Shown one piece after another: positions 1-6,598 of a DNA stretch of 16,103 nt. Every line of letters starts with the position of its first letter. The stretch's first letter is position 1. A model generated the notes under the pieces. That model did not search any database. It was not told where the DNA came from and was given only the letters and a program-made list of their open reading frames with translations. The DNA is from Olsenella sp. (lineage in GTDB: Bacteria; Actinomycetota; Coriobacteriia; Coriobacteriales; Atopobiaceae): assembly GCA_015062715.1 (NCBI GenBank), contig SUUD01000021.1, forward strand, positions 1-16,103, written 5' to 3'. The position numbers and the translations under genes are program-made.

Positions 1-517
1 GGGCCAGGTAGATGGGCATGGGCATGAGGGTGGGCGTCTCGTCGCAGGCATAGCCGAACATGATGCCCTGGTCGCCCGCGCCCAGAGCGTCGAGCTCGTC
101 GGCCTCGTCCTTGCCCGCCTCGTCCACGCCGCGCGCGATGTCGGGGCTCTGGTCGTGGATGAGGTTGATGACGCCGCAGGTGTCGCAGTCAAAGCCGTAC
201 TTGGCGCGGTCGTAGCCAATCTCGCGGATGGTCTCGCGCGCGATGGTCTGGACGTCCACGTAGGACTGGGTGCGAATCTCGCCAGCCACGATGACCGTGC
301 CCGTGGTGACGAAGGTCTCGCAGGCGCAGCGCACGTTGGCCACGCTGGCGGGCACGCCCGTGGGCGAGACGTAGCCCTCGGCCTCGAGGCGGGCCTCCTT
401 GGCCAGGATCGCGTCGAGGATGGCGTCCGATATCTGGTCGCAGATCTTGTCGGGGTGGCCCTCGGTGACGGACTCCGAGGTGAAGTAGAAGCTCCTGGGC
501 GTGTCGGTGGTGGTCAT
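1..517 (-). CDS. metK: S-adenosylmethionine synthetase, N-terminal part (runs off window)
   Basis: Makes S-adenosylmethionine from methionine and ATP in the cytoplasm. Only the first 172 codons are present, a little under half of a usual MetK of about 385-400 residues; the rest lies beyond base 1. The translation from 517 shows the family's N-terminal signature FTSESVTEGHPDKICDQISD (residues 12-31, with H21 of GHPDK in the ATP/methionine site), and near the cut end a GAGDQGIMFGYA stretch, also typical of MetK. The ATG at 515-517 is preceded by a GAGGAG Shine-Dalgarno with suitable spacing. The gene stands alone behind its own promoter, SAM-I riboswitch and terminator (570-783), so its product should repress its own transcription. 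Identity is secure from the motifs; only the C-terminal half is unseen. Confidence 0.96.
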   Translation of the reverse strand, partial: MTTTDTPRSFYFTSESVTEGHPDKICDQISDAILDAILAKEARLEAEGYVSPTGVPASVANVRCACETFVTTGTVIVAGEIRTQSYVDVQTIARETIREIGYDRAKYGFDCDTCGVINLIHDQSPDIARGVDEAGKDEADELDALGAGDQGIMFGYACDETPTLMPMPIYLA

Positions 518-530
518 GGCGTGTCTCCTC

Positions 531-570
531 TCGTGCCGTTCCTCTGGGACGAGGGCCCTTCTCGGCACGA
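531..570 (-). promoter_or_regulatory. Leader hairpin between riboswitch terminator and metK RBS
   Basis: An 8-bp perfect inverted repeat (TCGTGCCG at 531-538, CGGCACGA at 563-570) lies in the metK leader. In the RNA it begins at the end of the terminator U tract and closes a few bases before the GAGGAG ribosome-binding site. It would form only in transcripts that read through the terminator. It could help insulate or expose the ribosome-binding site; that role is inference. Confidence 0.4.
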
Positions 571-598
571 AAAAAGCCCCCAGCTCGTGAGGGGACTT
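570..598 (-). terminator. Intrinsic terminator of the metK riboswitch
   Basis: On the minus strand AAGTCCCC (598-591) pairs with GGGGGCTT (581-574), an 8-bp stem with one G-U pair and a 9-nt loop, followed by a run of T (575-570). It is the expression platform of the SAM-I riboswitch. Its 5' arm (GTCCCCTC, 596-589) can instead pair 7 of 8 positions with GAGGGAAC (623-616), which includes the 3' end of P1. So an antiterminator is available when P1 is not held closed by SAM. Confidence 0.85.
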
Positions 599-620
599 CG
601 CGGGCGGACGCGCATGTTCC

Positions 621-745
621 CTCGTCTTCCAGCGGGCTTGCGCCCCCTGCCGAGAATTGGCACCGTTCCCGCGTGGGGGTGGTTGCCGGGGTGTCACAGG
701 GCTCGGTCCCTCGACCCTATGCGCCTTTTGGCGCCTCTTGACGAG
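621..745 (-). promoter_or_regulatory. SAM-I (S-box) riboswitch controlling metK
   Basis: Read on the minus strand, the region carries the SAM-I core in order: P1 5' arm CTCGTC (745-740), the conserved AAGAG start of J1/2, GGTCGAGGGACC (kink-turn side of P2), CCCGGCAACC, GGTGCCAATTC (J3/4 core), a P4 hairpin with a GCAA loop, then GGAA and the P1 3' arm GACGAG (626-621). This matches SAM-I rather than the SAM-IV type common in other Actinomycetota. J1/2 is longer than normal: between P1 and the GGT of P2 there are 23 nt instead of the roughly 6 seen in classical examples such as yitJ, and the extra bases form a perfect hairpin (GCGCC-AAAA-GGCGC, 734-721). SAM binding should stabilise P1, free the terminator at 570-598 and switch metK off. 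Confidence 0.9.
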
Positions 746-754
746 CTGAGCTTC

Positions 755-783
755 ACACTAGAGCATTTTTGCCGCGCGCGCAA
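755..783 (-). promoter_or_regulatory. Putative metK promoter
   Basis: On the minus strand a TTGCGC (783-778) is followed after exactly 17 nt by TAGTGT (760-755). This would place the transcription start near 748, a few bases before riboswitch P1, as expected for an S-box leader. The -35 element lies inside the GC-rich dyad at 772-805. Confidence 0.5.
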
Positions 784-805
784 CCGGCCGGTGGGGCGCG
801 CGCGG
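772..805. repeat. GC-rich inverted repeat just after the tetR stop codon
   Basis: CCGCGCGCGC (772-781) and GCGCGCGCGG (796-805) are a perfect 10-bp inverted repeat, with a second palindrome ACCGGCCGGT (783-792) in the loop. It starts 1 bp after the tetR stop codon and overlaps the candidate -35 of metK. It has no T tract on the minus strand, so it is at best a weak terminator or an mRNA 3'-end hairpin for tetR. Confidence 0.5.
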
Positions 806-806
806 A

Positions 807-1433
807 TCAGCGGGCTGCCAGGCCCTGCGCGACGAGGCCCATGAGCTCCGACGAGAACGCCGGGGCATCGAAGGCATCTCCCTGCTCGCGCACGCGCCGG
901 AAGGCCGCGAAGAGGAACGCGCCACAGATCATCGACGAGATGAAGCCCAGGTCAACGTCCGCGCGGACCTCGCCGGCCTCGCGGGCGCGCGCGAGCTGCC
1001 CCTCGACGATGGCCGAGACGCGGTCGACGCGCGACTCCAGCCGCGCGAGCGCTCCGGAAGTGCCCGCCAGCTCGGTCGCGAGCGCCACGATGACGGTTCC
1101 TCCCTGCCGCACCTCCTCGGCAAAGGCCCCGCAGAGCTCCTCGAGCGTCTCGCGCGGGGGCAGGCCCGATCCGGCGATCGACTCGATGCGCCCGACGAAC
1201 TCGTTGGCCGCGCGATCGAAGACCTCCTCGACCAGCGCAGTCCGGTCGCGGAAGTAGTAGTAGAGCGCGCCCTTGGTCATGCCGCAGGCCGCGGCCACCT
1301 CGGCCATCTGGAAGTCGGCGCCGCGGCGCTCGAGCACCAGCTGGGCGGCGGCGGAGACGATCCGCTCGCGTGTGCGCTCGCTCTTGCGCGTCTTGGTCTC
1401 GACGCGCTCGACGATTCTCTCGGTCAGGCTCAC
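807..1433 (-). CDS. TetR/AcrR-family transcriptional regulator
   Basis: A 208-residue DNA-binding regulator of usual TetR length. The N-terminal domain has a typical TetR helix-turn-helix: MAEVAAACGMTKGALYYYF (residues 43-61) followed by RDRTALVEEVFD. The C-terminal ligand and dimer domain is divergent, as is normal, so the inducer cannot be read. I chose the GTG at 1431-1433 because AAGGGGG lies about 6-7 nt upstream; an in-frame upstream ATG (to 1505) would place the start inside the terminator hairpin of the preceding gene. The gene lies 105 bp downstream of yhgE in the same direction but behind a strong terminator, so it probably has its own promoter: GATAAT (1469-1464) is a good -10, but no clear -35 precedes it. 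Context suggests it regulates the ABC-like/yhgE pair and perhaps itself; this is inference. Confidence 0.9.
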   Translation of the reverse strand: MSLTERIVERVETKTRKSERTRERIVSAAAQLVLERRGADFQMAEVAAACGMTKGALYYYFRDRTALVEEVFDRAANEFVGRIESIAGSGLPPRETLEELCGAFAEEVRQGGTVIVALATELAGTSGALARLESRVDRVSAIVEGQLARAREAGEVRADVDLGFISSMICGAFLFAAFRRVREQGDAFDAPAFSSELMGLVAQGLAAR

Positions 1434-1473
1434 GATGTGCCCCCTTGGTCTGATGTCGGCCCCATTATCGCGT

Positions 1474-1516
1474 AAAAGGCGCGGCGGGACGGCACGCGTT
1501 GGCACCGTCCCGCCGC
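1474..1516 (-). terminator. Intrinsic terminator after yhgE
   Basis: A perfect 12-bp inverted repeat (GCGGCGGGACGG at 1481-1492, CCGTCCCGCCGC at 1505-1516) with a 12-nt loop is followed on the minus strand by GCC and TTTT (1477-1474). It starts 22 bp after the yhgE stop and separates yhgE from the TetR gene. On the plus strand it is not followed by a T run. Confidence 0.75.
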
Positions 1517-1538
1517 AAGGCGTATCCCGTGGCAGGCG

Positions 1539-4127
1539 CTACAGGTCGATGAGGGGATGCAGGTCGTTGGGCGTCACCAGGCGCTTGCGCCACGCCACCA
1601 GGCAGGTGATGCCAAAGGCCGCGGCCATGAAGGCGAGCAGGCACGCCACGTCACCGCCCACCAGCGACAGGTCGGCGCCGGCCATGGCCTGGCGCAGGCC
1701 GTGGACGATGTAGGTCATGGGCAGCCAGGGGCTCATCTTCTGGAAGATGGTGAACTCGGTCTCGATCGGGAAGGTGCCGGCGGCCGTGGTGAGCTGCAGC
1801 ATGAGCAGGACCACGGCGAGGAACTTGCCGGGGAAGCCGAAGGTCGCCGTGATCATCTGGATGATCGCGCAGAACACGAAGCTCGCGAGGATGGCCAGCG
1901 CGTAGTAGGCAACCGGGTGCGCCACAGCGATGCCGCAGGGGTACTGGATGGTGAAGGCCAGAAGCACCGCCTGGGCAAGGCCCACCAGAAGCCAGGGCAC
2001 CAGGCCCGAGAAGGCGACCGTCATGGGGTTGGCACCGGCGGTGACCAGGCGGTTGTTGAAGGGCCTGAGCAGGAAGGTGAGGACCAGGGCGCCGACCCAT
2101 AGGCCCAGGGCGATGAAGTACGGGGCGAAGCCGGAGCCGTAGTTGTCGACGGTGGTGACGTGCTCTTGGTCGAGCACCACGGGCTCGCTCATCATGTCGG
2201 CGCGGCCGTCCGCGCCCTCGGTGGCGTCATCGATCTTCTCGACGCCGTCGGCCAGGCCGTCAGCGAGCTCCTCGGAGCCCTCGACCGCGTCGCCGAGGCC
2301 GTCGGTGAGCGTGGCGGAGCCGTCGTGCAGCTCGTCGAGGCCGCCGACCAGCTGGTTGGAGCCGTCGAGCGCCGTGCGCAGGCCACCCGTGAGGGCGTCG
2401 GAGCCCAGGTAGAGGCGGTCGAGGCCCGCACGCAGCGTGCCAGCGCCGCCGCTGAGCTGCGCGATGCCGCCCGCCAGCTGCGAGGACCCGGCGACGCCCG
2501 CGGCAAGCCCGTCCGAGAGCTGGCCGATGCCGGCGTCGAGCGACTGGGCGCCCGCCTTGGCGGTCCCCAGGTTGGACGTGATGGCGGAGGAGCCGTCATA
2601 GGCGTCCGAGACGCCCGAGGCGAGGCTGCCCGCACCCTCCTTGGCGGAGGACACGCCCTCGGCGACCCCCTTGGCGCCGTCGGCGACGCCGGAGGCGCCG
2701 TCGGCCAGCTGCTTGGCCGCTTCATGGAGCTGCGAGAGACCCGAGGCCACCTCGTACACACCGCCGGAGACCTGCGCGGCCCCGGCAGCCAGCTGGCCGG
2801 CCGAGCCCGCGGCCTGGGACGCGCCGTCGGCGACGCCGGAGGCCGCCTGGGACGCGCCACCCACGTACTGCTGGAGCTGGGCCATCTGGTCGGGCGTGAG
2901 CACGTAGTTGCCGTTCTCCTGCTTCGCCGCGCCCAGCACGCCGCTGGCCGCGTTGGCGCAGTCGCGTGCGGTGCCGGCACCGGACGCGAGGTCGCCCAGG
3001 CTGCCAGAAAGCGTGGAGAGCCCGTCAGCCACCTGGTCGGCCCCGATCTGCAGGGACGAGACGTCGCCCGACTTCGCCTCGATGGCGCCTACCAGCTTGC
3101 TGGCACCGTCGGAGACCGCCGACGCACCGTTGGCAAGGCTCGAGGCGCCGACATCGAGCCGTCCCAGGCCGCTGTCGAGCGCGTTGGCGCCGTCGCGGGC
3201 AGCGGAAAGGCCGTTCGTGAGCCGGCCGGAGCCGGCCTCGAGCTGCCCCAGGCCGCCCACGAGGGCGGTCGAGCCCTGGCGCGCGCTGCTGGCACCGTCG
3301 GCGAGCTGCTGCGTGCCACTCGCCAGCTGGTCGGCGCCGGTACGGGCCGTGTCCAGGCCGTCCGCCAGCGTGGCCGATCCGTCGCGGGCCGCGCCCAGCC
3401 CGTCCTCGAGCTGGCCCGAGCCGTCTGCCGCGGTGCCCAGCCCGTCGGCGAGCTGGCCTGCACCGGTGCGGGCCGTGGAGAGGCCGTCCGTGATCTGCGC
3501 GGAGCCGTCGTGCGCGTCCACGAGGCCGTCAGCCAGCTCGCGCGAGCCGTCGGCCGCCTCGCCCAGCGAGCCGCCCGTCTCGTCGATGGTGTCGAAGATC
3601 TCGACGAAGTAGTTGTCGCCGATGGCGTAGTTGGTCTCGGCCGTCACCTGGCGCATGACCGAGGCCCCCAGGATCGACGAGAGGTAGTTGTTGGCGTCGT
3701 TGCACACCAGCACCAGGTGGGCCTGCTCGGGGTCGTCGCCGTCAGCCGAGGCCACCTTGGCCGAGAAGTCCTCGGGAATCTCGATGACGTTGTAGTAGGT
3801 GCCGTCGTCGAGGCCGGCACGGGCCTCCTCCGCGGAGTCGAGGAAGTGGTACTCCAGCGAGTCGGAGTCGGACAGGGCCTCCACCAGGTCGTCGCCGGCA
3901 TGGACCTCCTCACCGCCCTCGGTCGTGACGGGCACGTCCTCGTTGACCACCGCCACCGGCAGCGTGTCGAGCCGGCCGTAGGGGTCGTAGAAGGCCATGA
4001 GATAGAGGGCGCCGTAGATGAGCGGGATGAGCACGATGCCGAGCATCGCGATCTTCATGCCCAGGTTGGCGCGGGCGGAATGGAAGTCGAGCAGCGAGAA
4101 GCGCAGGCCGCGCAGCGGGTTCTCCAT
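1539..4127 (-). CDS. YhgE/Pip-family membrane protein with a 14-residue repeat array
   Basis: An 862-residue protein with YhgE/Pip (phage infection protein; EsaA-related) architecture. One N-terminal membrane segment (about residues 25-46) is followed by a Pip-type extracytoplasmic domain (to about 190), a long low-complexity region (about 193-635), and a C-terminal ABC-2-permease-like domain with about five membrane segments (roughly 669-688, 701-727, 738-763, 767-785, 824-846). The last part holds the family motif TAAGTFPIETEF. The middle region repeats with a 14-residue period, consensus DGSxQLADGLxxAx, and should form a long helical or coiled-coil stalk. The ATG at 4127 has GGAGGTGG 6 nt upstream, inside the end of the preceding ABC gene; the two frames are 1 bp apart and surely co-translated. 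Family members act in phage adsorption, type VII secretion or export; the substrate here is unknown. Earlier in-frame starts lie inside the ABC gene and lack this RBS. Confidence 0.88.
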   Translation of the reverse strand: MENPLRGLRFSLLDFHSARANLGMKIAMLGIVLIPLIYGALYLMAFYDPYGRLDTLPVAVVNEDVPVTTEGGEEVHAGDDLVEALSDSDSLEYHFLDSAEEARAGLDDGTYYNVIEIPEDFSAKVASADGDDPEQAHLVLVCNDANNYLSSILGASVMRQVTAETNYAIGDNYFVEIFDTIDETGGSLGEAADGSRELADGLVDAHDGSAQITDGLSTARTGAGQLADGLGTAADGSGQLEDGLGAARDGSATLADGLDTARTGADQLASGTQQLADGASSARQGSTALVGGLGQLEAGSGRLTNGLSAARDGANALDSGLGRLDVGASSLANGASAVSDGASKLVGAIEAKSGDVSSLQIGADQVADGLSTLSGSLGDLASGAGTARDCANAASGVLGAAKQENGNYVLTPDQMAQLQQYVGGASQAASGVADGASQAAGSAGQLAAGAAQVSGGVYEVASGLSQLHEAAKQLADGASGVADGAKGVAEGVSSAKEGAGSLASGVSDAYDGSSAITSNLGTAKAGAQSLDAGIGQLSDGLAAGVAGSSQLAGGIAQLSGGAGTLRAGLDRLYLGSDALTGGLRTALDGSNQLVGGLDELHDGSATLTDGLGDAVEGSEELADGLADGVEKIDDATEGADGRADMMSEPVVLDQEHVTTVDNYGSGFAPYFIALGLWVGALVLTFLLRPFNNRLVTAGANPMTVAFSGLVPWLLVGLAQAVLLAFTIQYPCGIAVAHPVAYYALAILASFVFCAIIQMITATFGFPGKFLAVVLLMLQLTTAAGTFPIETEFTIFQKMSPWLPMTYIVHGLRQAMAGADLSLVGGDVACLLAFMAAAFGITCLVAWRKRLVTPNDLHPLIDL

Positions 4128-4128
4128 G

Positions 4129-4848
4129 CTAGGCCACCTCCTTTGCAAGGTTCTTGCGCTCCCATGCCGAGCGCTGGGCACGGGCGTCGTCGGTTATGCA
4201 GGTGGCCGTGTCGAAGCAGGCGGCCAGGTCGTAGTCGTTGACGCCACAGACGACGCAGGCGCCCGTCTCGTGGGCAAGCTCGCACAGGCGCCGGGCGAGC
4301 GCCTGCGACTGGTGCTCGGTGAGGTCGCGCTCGATGTCGGACACGACGAGGATCTTGGGATCGCCGGCCATGCCCAGCGCGATGCCGAGCAGGTCGTAGT
4401 CGCGGCGCTCGAGGTCGTCGATGACCGTCGCGGCCTTGTCGGCAAGGCCCCAGCGCTCGAGGTAGGCCTCGGTGGCGGCGCGGCCGGAGGGCTTGCCGGC
4501 CAGGCTCAGCTCGGCCGAGACGACCGTGCGCACGCGCAGGACGCGCTCGACGTCGTTCACGCGCTCGAAGAAGCCGAGGCCCGCCAGCGGGCGAACCTTG
4601 TCAAGGCCGCGCAGGTGGCGCGCGTCGTTGCCGGCGATGGTGAGCTCGCCCTCGGTGGGCAGCATGCGGCCGGCGAGGGTGAGCAGCAGCTCGGTCTTCC
4701 CTCCCTTGTTCTCGGCACAGATGGCGTGGGCCCGGCCCGCGGCGAGGTCGAGGTCGACGCCCTGGTAGTAGTGCGCGCGCACGCCCCTCATCCCGAGTCC
4801 GCGCGCGACGACGATGTGCTGGTCGTCATACGCAGGCGTTTGGTGCAT
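4129..4848 (-). CDS. Degenerate ABC-type ATPase subunit, partner of the YhgE protein
   Basis: A 239-residue protein with the layout of an ABC transporter nucleotide-binding subunit but with most catalytic positions changed. The P-loop reads AENKGGKT (45-52): the GK[ST] core is kept (G50 K51 T52) but the first two glycines of GxxGxGK are A and K. The LSGGQ signature is not recognisable; LERRD (146-150) sits there. Walker B is ILVVSD (166-171), with Ile172 in place of the catalytic Glu. The H-loop histidine is replaced by Asn204 (VCGVND). The ATG at 4846-4848 has AAGGAGGT 6 nt upstream and is preferred to an ATG 18 nt earlier that would precede this RBS. It is the first gene of the unit with yhgE. 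It may bind nucleotide without hydrolysing it efficiently, or act as a structural subunit; both are inference from the lost residues. Confidence 0.8.
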   Translation of the reverse strand: MHQTPAYDDQHIVVARGLGMRGVRAHYYQGVDLDLAAGRAHAICAENKGGKTELLLTLAGRMLPTEGELTIAGNDARHLRGLDKVRPLAGLGFFERVNDVERVLRVRTVVSAELSLAGKPSGRAATEAYLERWGLADKAATVIDDLERRDYDLLGIALGMAGDPKILVVSDIERDLTEHQSQALARRLCELAHETGACVVCGVNDYDLAACFDTATCITDDARAQRSAWERKNLAKEVA

Positions 4849-4890
4849 GTCGAAACCTCCTTGCATGGTGCTGGCACTTGTCGGCCAGGT

Positions 4891-4953
4891 ATCTTATGCC
4901 CATTTTTGAACTTGGTTTAAAAACTGAGACAATCATCACAGATGCTTGACAAT
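4891..4953 (-). promoter_or_regulatory. Putative control region of the ABC-like/yhgE unit
   Basis: This AT-richer stretch sits in the divergent gap between the ABC-like gene and gltX. On the minus strand TAAGAT (4896-4891) is a candidate -10, with no convincing -35 at 16-18 nt. Upstream are two direct copies of GACAAT (plus strand 4928-4933 and 4948-4953) exactly 20 bp apart, about two helical turns, which could be a regulator site. Beyond it, a GCCCCGGG/CCCGGGGC inverted repeat (4960-4967, 4976-4983) has no T tract. Function is inference. Confidence 0.3.
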
Positions 4954-5034
4954 TGCCGCGCCCCGGGACACCCGCCCCGGGGCAGTCGGTGTGTGTCGGG
5001 CGTGTGCCGGAGCCGGGAGCGGCGAATCGGGCGC

Positions 5035-5040
5035 TATACT
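5035..5040 (+). promoter_or_regulatory. Putative gltX -10 element
   Basis: TATACT stands 38 nt before the gltX start codon and would give a leader of about 30 nt. No recognisable -35 lies at the proper distance. Confidence 0.4.
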
Positions 5041-5078
5041 TAAAAAGTTGACACCACACCCAACCACGAGGAGACACC

Positions 5079-6569
5079 TTGAGCGACAACACTCCCGTCC
5101 GCGTGCGCTTCGCGCCCTCCCCCACCGGCAAGCTCCACATTGGCGGCGCCCGCACGGCCATCTACAACTGGGCGTTCGCCCGCGCCACGGGCGGCACCTT
5201 CATCCTGCGCATCGACGACACCGACCCCACCCGCTCCACCGAGGAGAACACCCAGATCATCCTGCGCGCCATGCGCTGGCTGGGCCTCGACTGGGACGAG
5301 GGCCCCGAGGTGGGCGGCGACTATGGCCCCTACTGGCAGACCGAGTGCCTGCCCCTCTACCGCGAGGCCGCCGAGCGCCTGGTGGCCGAGGGCAAGGCCT
5401 ACTACTGCTTCTGCTCGCCCGAGAAGCTCGCCGCCGACCACGACGCCGCGGTCGCCCGCAAGGACAGCTTCCAGGGCTACCAGCGCACCTGCCGCAACAT
5501 CGATCCGGCGGAGGCGCAGGCCCGCGTCGACGCCGGCGAGCCCTACACCATCCGCATCAAGGTGCCGCTTGACCGCGGCGACGTCATCGTCCACGACGCG
5601 GTCCACGGCGACGTGACCTTCAACGCCAAGGAGCTCGACGACTTCATCATCTTCCGCTCCGACGGCACCCCCACCTACAACTTCGCCACCGTGGTCGACG
5701 ACGCCCGCATGGGCATCACCCACATCATCCGCGGCGACGACCACCTCTCCAACACCCCGCGCCAGATCATGGTGTACGAGGCCCTGGGCGCGCCCACGCC
5801 CACCTTCGCGCACATCTCGATGATCCTGGGCGCCGACGGCAAGAAGCTCTCCAAGCGCCACGGCGCCACCAGCGTGGAGGAGTACCGCGACGCCGGGTAC
5901 CTCTCGGACGCCTTCGTGAACTATCTGTCGCTTCTGGGCTGGTCGCCCGACGGCGAGTCCACCATCATCCCGCGCGAGCGCCTCGCCCGCGAGTTCAGCC
6001 TCGACCACGTGAGCAAGAACCCCGCCATCATGGACCCGTCCAAGCTCGACTGGGTCAACGCCCAGTACCTGCAGGCCATGGACGACGCCACCTTCGCCGA
6101 CCAGGTCCTGATCCCGCAGCTGCACGCCCACGACCTCGAGCCCGAGGGCGAGTGCCTGCACGACGCGGCCTGGTACGACCTGCTCGCCAGCGTCCTCAAG
6201 CCGCGCTGCACGCTGGCCGCCGACGTGGTCGACCAGTCCCTGTTCCTCTACACCGCCGACGACGAGCTCGAGTACGACGAGAAGTCCGTGGCCAAGTGGC
6301 TCGCCAAGGACGGCGCCGGAGCCGCGCTCGACGCAGCGGCGGAGGCGCTTGCCGCCATCGACGAGGACGCCTGGACCCCGGCCGCCATCGAGGCTGCGCT
6401 CGACCCCATCCCCGAGCGGCTGGGCGTGGGCAAGGGCAAGGTCTTCCAGCCCATCCGCGTTGCCGTGGTGGGCTGCGCCGTGTCCCCCGGCATCGGCGAG
6501 ACGCTCGCCCTCGCGGGCAAGGACCACGTGCTCGCCCGCATCGGGCGCGCCCGCGCGCTGGCAAAGTAG
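5079..6569 (+). CDS. gltX: Glutamyl-tRNA synthetase
   Basis: A class I aminoacyl-tRNA synthetase of 496 residues, the usual GluRS length, which charges tRNA-Glu with glutamate. The N-terminus has RFAPSPTGKLHIGGARTAIY, with the HIGH-type motif at residues 20-23 (H-I-G-G). The KMSKS-type motif is KKLSKRHG at 255-262. Three cysteines of the zinc-binding region are present (C110, C112, C138), but the fourth position is Asn140, so a zinc site is doubtful. The TTG at 5079 is chosen because GAGGAG lies about 7 nt upstream and the conserved sequence starts a few residues later. It is divergent from the ABC-like gene and 29 bp ahead of the cupin gene. If the organism lacks GlnRS, as many Actinomycetota do, this enzyme would also mischarge tRNA-Gln for the amidotransferase route; that cannot be seen here. 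Confidence 0.97.
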   Translation: MSDNTPVRVRFAPSPTGKLHIGGARTAIYNWAFARATGGTFILRIDDTDPTRSTEENTQIILRAMRWLGLDWDEGPEVGGDYGPYWQTECLPLYREAAERLVAEGKAYYCFCSPEKLAADHDAAVARKDSFQGYQRTCRNIDPAEAQARVDAGEPYTIRIKVPLDRGDVIVHDAVHGDVTFNAKELDDFIIFRSDGTPTYNFATVVDDARMGITHIIRGDDHLSNTPRQIMVYEALGAPTPTFAHISMILGADGKKLSKRHGATSVEEYRDAGYLSDAFVNYLSLLGWSPDGESTIIPRERLAREFSLDHVSKNPAIMDPSKLDWVNAQYLQAMDDATFADQVLIPQLHAHDLEPEGECLHDAAWYDLLASVLKPRCTLAADVVDQSLFLYTADDELEYDEKSVAKWLAKDGAGAALDAAAEALAAIDEDAWTPAAIEAALDPIPERLGVGKGKVFQPIRVAVVGCAVSPGIGETLALAGKDHVLARIGRARALAK

Positions 6570-6598
6570 CAGGTCCGACAAGACGGGAGGAGAGGCCC

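Noticed and set aside
621..745. SAM-IV riboswitch, which is common upstream of metabolic genes in Actinomycetota
   Set aside because: The GAGGGACC, CCCGGCAACC and GGTGCCAATTC blocks and the GNRA-capped P4 inside P1 follow the SAM-I order.
2223..3551. Possible CRISPR-like or satellite array
   Set aside because: The 42-bp periodicity is translated in frame as a 14-residue protein repeat inside yhgE, with no identical repeats separated by unique spacers.
2160..4241. A 693-codon open frame on the plus strand opposite yhgE
   Set aside because: It mirrors the 42-bp periodic, stop-poor, GC-rich yhgE sequence and encodes low-complexity Gly/Val/Arg-rich protein with no domain; the minus-strand gene has the RBS, membrane segments and family motifs.
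5040..6581. A 513-codon open frame opposite gltX
   Set aside because: It is the complement of a clear glutamyl-tRNA synthetase, with biased Gly/Val/Asp composition and no family features.
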